The notes beneath the pieces are model-generated. The model saw only the letters and a program-made list of their open reading frames with translations, was not told the DNA's origin and ran no database searches. Below, in pieces: positions 36,601-44,233 of a stretch of DNA of 64,000 bases (its first letter is position 1; each line of letters begins with the position of its first letter). A program made the position numbers and the translations under genes. This stretch comes from Erythrobacter aureus. GTDB taxonomy: Bacteria; Pseudomonadota; Alphaproteobacteria; Sphingomonadales; Sphingomonadaceae. The stretch is from NCBI RefSeq assembly GCF_003355455.1, contig NZ_CP031357.1, positions 1,528,501-1,592,500 on the forward strand, written 5' to 3'.

Positions 36601-36791
36601 GGATCTACCTGGCCTATAATTTCGGACCGGACGAACAGTTCCGCCTCTATGGAGGTGTCAACAATCTGTTCGACAATAAGGGGCCTCTGGTGCCATCCGG
36701 TCTGGACTACGGATCGAGCTACAACCTCGACACATCGCTCAACGATGTTCTGGGCCGCGAATTTTACGTGGGTGCGCGCGTCCGGTTCTGA
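33693..36791 (+). CDS. TonB-dependent outer-membrane receptor
   Basis: The 1032-residue receptor has a signal peptide (ends GGQASAQ near residue 27), a plug domain with NAIVVTGTRIERTIEESAVP, LQLPGVSEAVSPQGSNNQI, RRLGDDRTLVLVNGKR and VEVLTGGMSAVYGSDAIAGV, then a 22-strand barrel. It ends in a strand, LGREFYVGARVRF, with terminal Phe. No FecR-type signalling extension is seen. The size and plug sequence fit large receptors used for peptides or complex substrates rather than small siderophores. The lower-GC 212-base gap before it probably holds its own promoter. A terminator follows. Confidence 0.93.
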   Translation: MKRSHTVAVSTSALALALCMGGQASAQDAATQEAPPTGQDVELAADGAQNAIVVTGTRIERTIEESAVPIQVLGAQDLEESGTTDLAEAVLQLPGVSEAVSPQGSNNQIQTSGLSTINLRRLGDDRTLVLVNGKRAVSNSGNSDRVSLSTLPSGFVERVEVLTGGMSAVYGSDAIAGVANFILEDDFTGVRLDNRFSWADANGGEEYRLNLLAGTDFADGRGYVLLGMEYRDEEEVFADASRPLSIAALEFDDPIPSTGSDGWTNEINYPGCFGEDTDRHCILPSGSISTPGGVFEGDAWFVNGRWFNDKSLNPGDRPAGSDFYSDFDGYNLRPGRSNLPQRNIFNAALTTSFEFSEAAKFSFIGSYSDVDTTYYTGYETLNDNDTLGDGTDIGNISSSHPFIPPEVEETRSGSVSFDRRLVELGEQARINDRSTWRFIADVSGALTDQIDYEVFGTYGRFKQKQRNPNEYNFRNARFALDIESDGNGGFQCVSEVARSEGCVPLNIFGEGTISAAAADYIRYNGYAEQMREQYTAGAFVNGTLFEMPAGGVKFAAGVEWRRESQETFGDPDGDDFAGVNGIRDRDDGAVRGGTYVPDIDFDVTSLATFPSVKASYEVKEAYAELDVPVFDGFNIQAAARAGDYNTIGTIFSYNLGAVWQASDDILFRAQFSRSQRAPNLTEYFSPPRPDADDLDDPCDGLRPDGTGISSIEGSGAENADIAVVTRNCLTVPGIQNFFNELATDDDPNNDNDPFDPGSSTQGPNAGNPNLFEETATTITAGFAFTPRFIPGLTLAADYYRIKIKDAIASVDTQDIVSQCFASPEYDPSNPAGSNRFCGLITRDTMGEVIEVLNFQENLETEVVEGIDAQLLYRFEPEFIPGRFDIDFRYAHFFKQETEFVGIGDVVLTNSELGEIGNGEDEFRLRVGYRTGRFRASYTVTYRGGGVDDILNHPNSTDDQYFKVGDQDFHRIYLAYNFGPDEQFRLYGGVNNLFDNKGPLVPSGLDYGSSYNLDTSLNDVLGREFYVGARVRF

Positions 36792-36815
36792 GGCTTCTTG
36801 GCGATTCTTTCCTTT

Positions 36816-36853
36816 GCGCTCCGTCGGTGTCGAACCGGCGGGGCGCTTTCTTC
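36816..36853 (+). terminator. Rho-independent terminator after the TonB receptor
   Basis: GCGCTCCGTCGGT (36816-36828) pairs along its full length, with two G-T pairs, to ACCGGCGGGGCGC (36834-36846) around GTCGA. TTTCTTCTTC follows. It lies 25 bases after the receptor stop. Confidence 0.85.
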
Positions 36854-37031
36854 TTCAACGTTCGCGCAGCTAGGAAAACGTCGGTGCCGACGTCGATGCG
36901 GATCGGAACCGGAATTCGCCATTTTGGGTTGGAATTGAGGGGTATGCGGCACCCTGCGGCAGGACGGTAGCATTTCGGGTATCCCGTTCGTCTCCGACCA
37001 CGTTCGCATTTCCAGCGTGGCGAGACCGAGC

Positions 37032-38423
37032 TTAGCTTCGCTCGAACCAATAGAGAGTGCGGGTGGGCAGGACATCGACTGTCTTGACGATCCGAGCGCG
37101 CGCGGAAAGTACTTTGGCGAACATGTCGTTCCGGTATTCTGGAAATATATCCGGCCGTTGAGAGAGCAGCACCTGCACCATCGGGTCGTCCTTATGGGGA
37201 AACTCGATCACTCCGGTCGGGGCGAGCGAGAGCAGCCAGTCGACGGCCATATCCAGGGGGACGTTTCGTCCGATCGCGATATGGTGGATGAACGCCAGCG
37301 CGAGGAGGGCGTCGGGTTTGGCCCTTTGCGCGAGGCCCTTGCGCTCTGCCTGGCCCCAGCCCTGGTTCGGACTGGGATTCGCCGCGTCCAGCCACACCGG
37401 GAGTAGATCGAGGCCCTCGGATTGGGCACGGCGATAGGCGACTTCCAGCGCACCGTGATCGAAATCCAGGCCGATCACTTTCTTCGCACCCGCATTTAGC
37501 GCGGCTTTCGAATAGTCTCCGCTGTTGCATCCCAGATCGTACAACAGGTCGGGTTCGACCTTGGCGACCATTTCCTGGACGAATTCATGCTTGGCCTGCG
37601 TTTCGGGCGCGGCATAGCTGGTATTCTGGGCGTAATCGTTCCAAACCGTTTTGTGAGACGGCACATCAAGTTTCGCGATCGTCGACCGCAAGCCGCGCAG
37701 CATCGCTTCGAAACTTTGCTTTGGCAGCCGCGATTTGCCGAACTTCGCCGAACTGGCGGCCGAATTCGAATATCTGCGCTGCATCGCCGCCTGGGCAATT
37801 ACGTGGGTTAGAATTGTCCAGTTGAACCGCTTGCTCCACGGGAGCAGCTTGGCCAGATCCTCGGGGGCTATCCCCTCAAGCGAACCGCGAAACCAGTGAT
37901 TGGGCTGCACGTCGAGCACGGACCACATGAGCAGAGGGTTGAGGAACTGCATGCAGAACTGACGGTGCCCCGCCCAGATTTCCCCATCCTCGTAAGGCCG
38001 GATGGAAAGGTGGTCGATGAACTTCGGCCTGACGCCATCGAACTGGATATTGTATGCCGTTGCATCGCTGAGCGTGAACCCCGACCTCAGCAGGTCCAAA
38101 TGCAAGTCCAGATGTGCCAGTGCGGCTGCCTTGTGCAGGCTGAAGCTCCATTCATAAGGGTATGATACGAAGGGGAGGCGGGGGTGTTCCAGGAGCATGT
38201 CGGCTTCTTCGAGGCCCCATGCCGGAGCCTGGTCGGTTATATCCGCGAAGTCGACCAGCATCCCATCAGCGATGAGCTTGCGGAAAATGCCCGATGTTTC
38301 AGCCTGGCGAAAGCTATCGGCAGCGGTCCCCATGACCGTGCGAAACACCCTGTCATCCGCATATATTACCCGGCCGCTGGGATCGCGAAACGATCCCGCT
38401 TCGACACTGACTGCCGGATTCAT
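37032..38423 (-). CDS. Two-domain SAM-dependent methyltransferase
   Basis: The 463 residues comprise an N-terminal domain (1-230) starting EAGSFRDPSGRVIYADDRVFR, and a C-terminal class I methyltransferase with motif I LLYDLGCNSGDYSK (near 293-306) and LDFDHGALEVA. The N-terminal half contains SDATAYNIQFDGVRPKFIDH, a D-x4-N...ID pattern reminiscent of a kinase catalytic loop. This two-domain type resembles NoeA-like nodulation/glycan methyltransferases, recalled by eye. It overlaps the AYIDPATGS gene by 4 bases (ATGA) and probably methylates an envelope glycan handled by the neighbouring enzyme. Confidence 0.8.
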   Translation of the reverse strand: MNPAVSVEAGSFRDPSGRVIYADDRVFRTVMGTAADSFRQAETSGIFRKLIADGMLVDFADITDQAPAWGLEEADMLLEHPRLPFVSYPYEWSFSLHKAAALAHLDLHLDLLRSGFTLSDATAYNIQFDGVRPKFIDHLSIRPYEDGEIWAGHRQFCMQFLNPLLMWSVLDVQPNHWFRGSLEGIAPEDLAKLLPWSKRFNWTILTHVIAQAAMQRRYSNSAASSAKFGKSRLPKQSFEAMLRGLRSTIAKLDVPSHKTVWNDYAQNTSYAAPETQAKHEFVQEMVAKVEPDLLYDLGCNSGDYSKAALNAGAKKVIGLDFDHGALEVAYRRAQSEGLDLLPVWLDAANPSPNQGWGQAERKGLAQRAKPDALLALAFIHHIAIGRNVPLDMAVDWLLSLAPTGVIEFPHKDDPMVQVLLSQRPDIFPEYRNDMFAKVLSARARIVKTVDVLPTRTLYWFERS

Positions 38424-38629
38424 TCATCGACACTCGTGTCTTTGCGGGAAAACAGCGCTTTGACTTTGAAAAGCGACGTTCGGAAAAACAGGGTAGCACC
38501 GGCGACCGCCCCGATCGCGGCTTGCAGAATAATGCTGCCGGTAGCGGGATCGATATAGGCATGAGCCGGTGAGGAGAGGCTCAAGATTGCCATGCCGCCC
38601 GTGATCGAGATGAGAACTTTAGTCTGCAT
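38420..38629 (-). CDS. Small AYIDPATGS membrane protein
   Basis: The 69 residues have a signal or anchor helix (KVLISITGGMAILSLSSPA), the motif HAYIDPATGSIILQAAIG at about 23-40, a second helix to about 50 and a basic tail. Short proteins with AYIDPxTGS are repeatedly found next to sulfatase/phosphoglycerol-transferase-like enzymes, as here; their role is unknown. Its frame overlaps the methyltransferase start and follows the phosphatase-superfamily gene by 68 bases. Confidence 0.75.
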   Translation of the reverse strand: MQTKVLISITGGMAILSLSSPAHAYIDPATGSIILQAAIGAVAGATLFFRTSLFKVKALFSRKDTSVDE

Positions 38630-38697
38630 TGGAAACCCCGTTGGAACAGTTCGAATTCGCCCGAAATATGAACGAAATCACCTAACATCTCCTTAAG

Positions 38698-40281
38698 TCA
38701 GGGTTCGAAACTCGGTAATTCCCGCCATTCTGTCGGTGTACCCATAGCGTCGATATAGGCGGCGCGCGGCGCGATGGAGGGTGGCCGTGGGGCGGATGCA
38801 AAATCCCGGTTCCGGAAGTCCGCCATCAGCTCGTCGAGCGCATGGGTGCCCGGGATTTCGCCGGAAGCTTCGCCGGGGATACGAATTGCGTAGAATGTCG
38901 AAAACGACATGATCTCTTCGCGCGGTGAGAGTGGTGGCGCGTCGACTATCGGCTGGCTAGGCGCGATCCGCGACCCGTGATCCCCATGAAACAGGATTAT
39001 GGCCTCGCGTCCCGCCGGTGTTCGATCGAGTTCGTTCAGAAGGTCGCTCAGCTTTGTCTGCAGGCAGCGGACCTGATCGGCATAAGCGCGTTCTCTGGCG
39101 CTCGTTGCGCCCGGACCATGTTCGTCCAGCCATTCGGATTCCGGTTTGACCGTGCAATCGGGCCGGAGGATATAGGGATCGTGTGGCAATAGAATATGAG
39201 CGAAGCGTGCCTCGCCACGGCGCAAGGTCGCCAGATCGTCGATGAAGGTGTCGAGCATTTTGAGCGATGCGAGGGGAAACAGCTCACTGCGATTTGCTAG
39301 CAGTCGGGTGTTATTCCCACCCCGGTTTTCCTCGAGGACCTCGAACACGCTTACAACCATTCTGACGGTCTGCGAGAGGTTGAGGATCGTGTATCCGAAA
39401 ACCTTGATGCGATCCGTCATGCTCAAATCGGTATCGAGCATGGACGTGAGATGCGAACTTTCGAAGGTCCGGCACTGGCTCATCTTCTGATTTACGCAAA
39501 GGTCGAAATAGGCCGGAAGGACCGCGCTGATAGCGTAATCGCGCTGATCGAGGTCGGTGAAATACGGCAATTGGGCGGGAGCGACATACTGCACGCCGGC
39601 TGCAAATTCGGAATCTTTCCGCGTTCCATAGGTAAAGAGAGTGGGGAGGGAGTTCAGCGTCCTGGCATGACGGCTGTAGGCACGGGGATAGACCTGGAAG
39701 CCCTCGCGGATGAAGAAATCCGCCTGCTCCTCCCGGAGATCCCTGTAATATTGCGGGCCTAAGGCCATCCCGTCCAAACCGAGGTAGGAATCGAAGATGA
39801 TGTGGATCAGGGCGGGGCGATCCGACGGCCCGTTCGGCCGTTGCTGGGTGGCTGCCGTCTCCCTGGAGGGATCACCGGCACCATGATCGGCGGACGCCAT
39901 GCCGAACGCTTGAAACACGATGACCGACAGCGACGCAGAGAAGAAGACCGTCAGGAAGAGATCGTACCAAAGGTAGGAAATGAGCGCGAGGGCGGCAAAC
40001 GCAATGAAGAAATGAAGCGGATCGATCCCAAAACCGAGGTCGATCGCTATCGTTGCGAAAAGGGGAGTCAAAACGTGTCTGAGAACTGGCCCGAGTTCTT
40101 GAGTGAGCACTCCGAGCACCGCACCGATGGCGCCCAACCCCAGAAAAGCCAATGCGACTTCGCCAGTATCGATCGGATATCCATTGAAGGTCAACAGGTT
40201 GAGTAGAATGGCCCACAGAACCAAGACCCAAACGATATGACCCATCATTCGCGCACGCTTGGGCCTGGCGCTTGTGCTCAT
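38698..40281 (-). CDS. Membrane-anchored alkaline-phosphatase-superfamily (sulfatase-like) enzyme
   Basis: The 527 residues begin with four or five membrane helices (about 15-130). A domain of the sulfatase/phosphoglycerol-transferase type follows, starting ALIHIIFDSYLGLDG with a metal-binding Asp. Further stretches are RHARTLNSLPTLFTYG, whose Thr is the likely nucleophile, HILLPHDPYI and HGDHGSR for the second metal site. It may transfer a phospho-group such as phosphoglycerol or phosphoethanolamine to an envelope glycan, or hydrolyse a sulfate ester. The start at 40281 (MSTSARPKRARMM) is chosen since upstream in-frame sequence is not membrane-like. Confidence 0.8.
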   Translation of the reverse strand: MSTSARPKRARMMGHIVWVLVLWAILLNLLTFNGYPIDTGEVALAFLGLGAIGAVLGVLTQELGPVLRHVLTPLFATIAIDLGFGIDPLHFFIAFAALALISYLWYDLFLTVFFSASLSVIVFQAFGMASADHGAGDPSRETAATQQRPNGPSDRPALIHIIFDSYLGLDGMALGPQYYRDLREEQADFFIREGFQVYPRAYSRHARTLNSLPTLFTYGTRKDSEFAAGVQYVAPAQLPYFTDLDQRDYAISAVLPAYFDLCVNQKMSQCRTFESSHLTSMLDTDLSMTDRIKVFGYTILNLSQTVRMVVSVFEVLEENRGGNNTRLLANRSELFPLASLKMLDTFIDDLATLRRGEARFAHILLPHDPYILRPDCTVKPESEWLDEHGPGATSARERAYADQVRCLQTKLSDLLNELDRTPAGREAIILFHGDHGSRIAPSQPIVDAPPLSPREEIMSFSTFYAIRIPGEASGEIPGTHALDELMADFRNRDFASAPRPPSIAPRAAYIDAMGTPTEWRELPSFEP

Positions 40282-40450
40282 GGCTTTGGCCTTGGTGATG
40301 CAGGGAGATTTTGCTTTCGCCGCCTTCGCGAAGGCCTCGGTAGGCAGGCGTGGGTTCGACCTTGGCTCGACATTCTGCCGCTTTTGCGAAACTTGGTTAA
40401 TTTCGCGTTGATCGCCCCGCATCCCGTCGGTGCGGCAACGAATATCGGGG

Positions 40451-41164
40451 TCAGCCCGCTCGCGATTCCAGGTCGGCCGTGTCGCGCAGGACAATTTCCC
40501 GGCGGGACGGCAAATCGATCGCCCCGGCACCGCGCAACCGGGTCAGTTGCCGACTGACCGTTTCGATCGTGAGGCCGAGCACATCGGCGATCTGCTGCCG
40601 GGAAAGCGGCAGGGATACGGTGGTTTCCGGCCCCGAAGCCTGGTTCGTGCCGAGCCGTTCGGCCATTTCCAGCAGGAAGCTGGCGACTTTCTGTTCGGCA
40701 TTCATTCGACCCAGAAGCAGCATCCAGCGCCGGGTCCGATCGAGTTCGCTCAGGGTTCTTTCGAGCAATTTATGCTCGAGACGCGGATGTTCGCGGGCAA
40801 AACGGTCGAAATCCGTCCGTTCGAAAACGCAGATATGAGCATCGGTCAGCGCCTCGACCCCATAGGGCGAGGTTTTACCGAAGGGACGACCGAGGAAGTC
40901 GGAAGGATAGACGAGCCCCAGGATCTGTTCCTTGCCATCGGCGGAATGCGAAGAGAGCTTCAAAACGCCTTCGATCACATTGGCCACGAGAACTGCCTCG
41001 TCGCCTTCCCACATCAACTGCTCGCCGGCAGACAGTTTCCGGCGCCGTCCGATTCCGTTGAGCAGGGCGATTTCGCGCTCGTCGAGATCGGCGCAGATCG
41101 CTCGGTTGCGAATGGCACAGGCGTCGCAATAGCTCTTGGGAAGGGGATTCTGCGTGTCGTGCAT
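40451..41164 (-). CDS. FNR-like [4Fe-4S] regulator of the Crp/Fnr family
   Basis: The 237 residues have an N-terminal cysteine cluster (Cys13, Cys16, Cys24 in YCDACAIRNRAIC), a fourth Cys112 in HICVFERTDF, a cyclic-nucleotide-like beta barrel, a dimer helix, and a C-terminal helix-turn-helix LSRQQIADVLGLTIETVSRQL. Four cysteines with this spacing match oxygen-sensing FnrL-type proteins, so it likely controls genes for low-oxygen respiration. It is divergent from the KAS III gene by 102 bases. No TTGAT-N4-ATCAA site was noticed in the spacer. Confidence 0.9.
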   Translation of the reverse strand: MHDTQNPLPKSYCDACAIRNRAICADLDEREIALLNGIGRRRKLSAGEQLMWEGDEAVLVANVIEGVLKLSSHSADGKEQILGLVYPSDFLGRPFGKTSPYGVEALTDAHICVFERTDFDRFAREHPRLEHKLLERTLSELDRTRRWMLLLGRMNAEQKVASFLLEMAERLGTNQASGPETTVSLPLSRQQIADVLGLTIETVSRQLTRLRGAGAIDLPSRREIVLRDTADLESRAG

Positions 41165-41266
41165 CGTCCCAGCAGTATCGGTTGCCCAGGGCTATGTGAA
41201 GTGGGTGTTTCGGATCGCACGCTCCTCATGCTTGCGGGCGGGCCAGAGCGCGCCTAGTCAACCGTC

Positions 41267-42409
41267 ATGACCAAGAAGATCGAATTAACCGGGCGCCCTG
41301 TCATATCTTCCACCGGGCTTTTCACGCCTGAAGAGACCATCACGAACGAAGAGCTGGTCGAAAGCTTCAATGCCTATGTCGAGCGGTTCAATGCGCAAAA
41401 TGCGCAAGCGATCGATGCCGGCGAGATGGAACCGCTCCAGCCGAGTTCGGTCGAATTCATCGAAAAGGCCAGCGGGATCAGGGCGCGCCATGTGATGGCG
41501 AAAGACCCGATCCTCGACCCCGAGGTCATGGCGCCGCGCTGGCCCGAACGGTCGAACGAGGAGCTTTCGATTCTGGCCGAAATCGGGGTGAAGGCTGCGC
41601 GTCAGGCACTGGAGCGCGCCGGGCGCGATGCCGCCGATGTCGATGCCGTGCTGTGCGCCGCATCGAATATGGAGCGGCCCTATCCGGCCATGGCGATAGA
41701 GATCCAGCGGGAACTGGGCATCGACGGTTTCGGATTCGACATGAATGTGGCCTGTTCCTCTGCCACCTTCGGTATTCAGACGGCGGCGGATTACGTCCGT
41801 TCGGGCAATGCCAGAAGCGTCCTGGTTGTGAGCCCGGAAATCACCAGCGGGCACCTCAATTGGCGCGATCGTGACAGCCATTTCATTTTCGGCGATGTGG
41901 CCACGGCGGTCCTAGTCGAAGATGCCGCAATGGCTCCGGACGAGCACTGGGATATTCTCGGGACCAGGCTCAAGACGGTCTTTTCCAACAACATCCGCAA
42001 CAATTTCGGCTTCCTCAACCGCGCCTCTCCCGAAGGACAGGGGAAGGCGGACAAGCTGTTCGTCCAGGAAGGGCGCAAGGTGTTCAAGGAAGTCGTTCCG
42101 ATGGTCGCCGAGATGATCGTGACCGAGGCAGACAAGCTCGGCCTCGACCCCCGGGGGCTCCGGCGTTTGTGGTTGCACCAGGCCAATGCAGGGATGAACC
42201 GCCTGATCGCGCAGCGTGTTTTGGGGCACGAGGCCAGCCCGGACGAAAGCCCGACCGTGCTCGACACCTATGCCAACACGTCGAGTGCAGGCTCGATCAT
42301 CGCCTTCCACAAGCACAATGAAGACCTTGCGGAAGGCGATGTCGGCCTGATCTGCAGTTTCGGGGCCGGCTATTCCGCCGGTGCGGTGTTCGTGCGCAAG
42401 ATGGCATGA
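41267..42409 (+). CDS. Beta-ketoacyl-ACP synthase III-like enzyme (380 aa)
   Basis: The thiolase-fold enzyme carries the FabH triad: Cys163 in NVACSSATFG, His in LWLHQANAGMN and Asn in TYANTSSAGS. At 380 residues it is longer than standard FabH (about 320), with an extra N-terminal stretch containing NAYVERFNAQNAQAID. It therefore belongs to the larger KAS III-like group, which may use longer acyl primers. Its place directly before psd-pssA hints at membrane-lipid synthesis. Whether it is the housekeeping FabH cannot be decided here. Confidence 0.88.
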   Translation: MTKKIELTGRPVISSTGLFTPEETITNEELVESFNAYVERFNAQNAQAIDAGEMEPLQPSSVEFIEKASGIRARHVMAKDPILDPEVMAPRWPERSNEELSILAEIGVKAARQALERAGRDAADVDAVLCAASNMERPYPAMAIEIQRELGIDGFGFDMNVACSSATFGIQTAADYVRSGNARSVLVVSPEITSGHLNWRDRDSHFIFGDVATAVLVEDAAMAPDEHWDILGTRLKTVFSNNIRNNFGFLNRASPEGQGKADKLFVQEGRKVFKEVVPMVAEMIVTEADKLGLDPRGLRRLWLHQANAGMNRLIAQRVLGHEASPDESPTVLDTYANTSSAGSIIAFHKHNEDLAEGDVGLICSFGAGYSAGAVFVRKMA

Positions 42410-42448
42410 CACCTTGTGACCCTTCGCCACAGGGCCTAGGGCTCGGCA

Positions 42449-43201
42449 ATGGCAGGTAACCTTCTCGATAATCGTGGCCGTGGCGATGTTCGCTGGTCAT
42501 GGCCTCCGATCCATCCCGAGGGACGCAAGTTCGGCATCATTGCCGTGGTCATCAGCCTGGTCTTCCTGATCGGCCTCGACTGGGAAATCGTGGGCTGGCC
42601 GCTATTGTTGCTGTCGCTGGGCGTGTTCGCCTTCTTTCGCGACCCCGAACGCGTGGTCCCGCAGGACGACGGGCTGATCGTCGCGCCGGCCGATGGGCTC
42701 GTGACCCTGATTGCCGAAGTCGATCCTCCCACGGAAATGATCGTCGATGATGGCAGCGGGCATGCCGGGCTCGAACCGGGCAAGGTCACCCGTATTTCGA
42801 TTTTCATGTCGGTATTCGACGTCCATATCAACCGCGCGCCGATCGCCGGGACGATCCTGCGGGCAGTCTATATACCGGGCAGCTTCGTCGATGCAGGTCT
42901 GGACAAGGCGAGCGAGGAAAACGAACGGCAGCACATTCTGATCGAGCGGACGGACGGGCTCAAGATCGGTTTCACGCAGATCGCCGGACTCCTGGCGCGG
43001 CGGATCGTGCCTTTCGTGAAACCCGGCGATATGGTCGGCATTGGCCAGCGCGTCGGACTGATCCGTTTTGGTAGCCGGGTCGATGTCTATCTTCCCTCCG
43101 GCACCGATTCCAAGGTCCTGCTCGGCCAGCGGACCGTCGCGGGCGAGACGGTTCTGGCGGAGATCGGCTCGCAAAAACTGATCGAAGGTGTTTCTCAATG
43201 A
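42449..43201 (+). CDS. psd: Phosphatidylserine decarboxylase (short type)
   Basis: The enzyme decarboxylates phosphatidylserine to phosphatidylethanolamine. The 250 residues have membrane helices near 28-63, FFRDPERVVP, a decarboxylase core with SVFDVHINRAPIAGTI, and the self-cleavage motif RFGSRVDVY, in which Ser209 becomes the pyruvoyl group. The short length is that of the soluble/archaeal-like type common in Alphaproteobacteria. Its stop overlaps pssA by ATGA. Confidence 0.95.
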   Translation: MAGNLLDNRGRGDVRWSWPPIHPEGRKFGIIAVVISLVFLIGLDWEIVGWPLLLLSLGVFAFFRDPERVVPQDDGLIVAPADGLVTLIAEVDPPTEMIVDDGSGHAGLEPGKVTRISIFMSVFDVHINRAPIAGTILRAVYIPGSFVDAGLDKASEENERQHILIERTDGLKIGFTQIAGLLARRIVPFVKPGDMVGIGQRVGLIRFGSRVDVYLPSGTDSKVLLGQRTVAGETVLAEIGSQKLIEGVSQ

Positions 43202-44010
43202 ATGGACTGTCGGACGATCCACACGGCGGTAGCCGACTCGGGCCGAAGGCGAGCGAGGACGAGCAGCCGACCCAGGTTCACACGCGCGCATTGACGCTGC
43301 GCGCCATGATACCCAACGCTATCACGGCTGCCGCATTGGGATCCGGCTTGACCGGAATCCGGTTTGCCATCGACGCCAATTGGGGCGCTGCCGTGGTGGC
43401 GGTGATCATTGCGGGCTTGCTCGATGGCCTCGACGGCCGGATCGCCCGGGCGCTCAAGGCGCAATCGCGGTTTGGGGCCGAACTCGACAGCCTTGCCGAC
43501 TCGTTGAGTTTCGGCACGGCGCCCGCCATCATCATCTTTCTCTGGTCGCTATCGGCGGAGCCGCGCATCGGATGGTTCGCGGCATTGGCGTTCGCGATCT
43601 GCTGCGCCTTGCGGCTCGCGCGGTTCAATGCGCAGATCGACGTGTCCGACCAACCGCACAAATCGCTCGGTTTTCTGACCGGTGTGCCGGCGCCGTTGGG
43701 GGCAGGGCTGGCCTTTGCGCCGTTCTATTTGTGGATGGCGACCGGGCTCGATGAGTTACGCAATCCGATTTTCGTCGGCGTCTGGCTGGTCGCTATCGCG
43801 CTGCTGATGATTTCCAACATGGCGACGCCGAGTTGGACATCGATTCGTCCACGCCGCGGAATCCGTCTCGAGGTGCTGGCGCTGGTAGGGCTGCTGTTCG
43901 CCGCTCTGCTGGTCGAGCCCTGGTGGACGCTCAGCGCTATTTGCGCAGGCTACCTTCTGCTCTTGCCCTATACGTTGTTTCGCTACGCGCGGATCAAGCG
44001 GCGCGGCTGA
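43198..44010 (+). CDS. pssA: CDP-diacylglycerol-serine O-phosphatidyltransferase
   Basis: PssA makes phosphatidylserine from CDP-diacylglycerol and serine in the inner membrane. The 270 residues contain the CDP-alcohol phosphotransferase motif DGLDGRIAR followed, eight residues on, by GAELDSLAD, giving all four catalytic Asp. There are about eight hydrophobic helices. The first 35 residues are hydrophilic. It is coupled to psd by ATGA, so both steps from PS to PE are made together. Its end overlaps the convergent small membrane-protein gene by 17 bases. Confidence 0.95.
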   Translation: MNGLSDDPHGGSRLGPKASEDEQPTQVHTRALTLRAMIPNAITAAALGSGLTGIRFAIDANWGAAVVAVIIAGLLDGLDGRIARALKAQSRFGAELDSLADSLSFGTAPAIIIFLWSLSAEPRIGWFAALAFAICCALRLARFNAQIDVSDQPHKSLGFLTGVPAPLGAGLAFAPFYLWMATGLDELRNPIFVGVWLVAIALLMISNMATPSWTSIRPRRGIRLEVLALVGLLFAALLVEPWWTLSAICAGYLLLLPYTLFRYARIKRRG

Positions 44011-44233
44011 CTCTGCCTGTCGGACTGCGCGCCGGAGCGAAGCGGTTGGCGGTACTGGAACCGCAAACCGGCACTGCCGGGCGCAAGCTTGGCAGAAGCG
44101 GGGCGTTCTCGCCGTTCAATTCGCGCCGAAGCGTGCCGAAAGCGGACCACCAGCGCAATCCGCCGTCGGCAAGCACGCCCGCAACCACCACCGCGGCGGC
44201 GGCGAAGAGGGTGATGAGCAACAGTGCGAACAT
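43994..44233 (-). CDS. Small single-helix membrane protein behind a LexA box (candidate SOS gene)
   Basis: The 79 residues begin MFALLLITLFAAAAVVVAGV, one N-terminal membrane helix. A soluble tail follows, ADGGLRWWSAFGTLRREL, then a Pro/Arg-rich end. AAGGAGAA lies 7 bases upstream of the ATG. The upstream region (to 44360, minus orientation) contains a perfect GTTC-N7-GTTC LexA box about 100 bases before the start. The architecture recalls SOS-induced division inhibitors such as Caulobacter SidA, a tiny membrane protein, but there is no sequence match to claim. A longer open frame to 44530 is rejected because it lacks a binding site. Confidence 0.65.
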   Translation of the reverse strand: MFALLLITLFAAAAVVVAGVLADGGLRWWSAFGTLRRELNGENAPLLPSLRPAVPVCGSSTANRFAPARSPTGRVSRAA

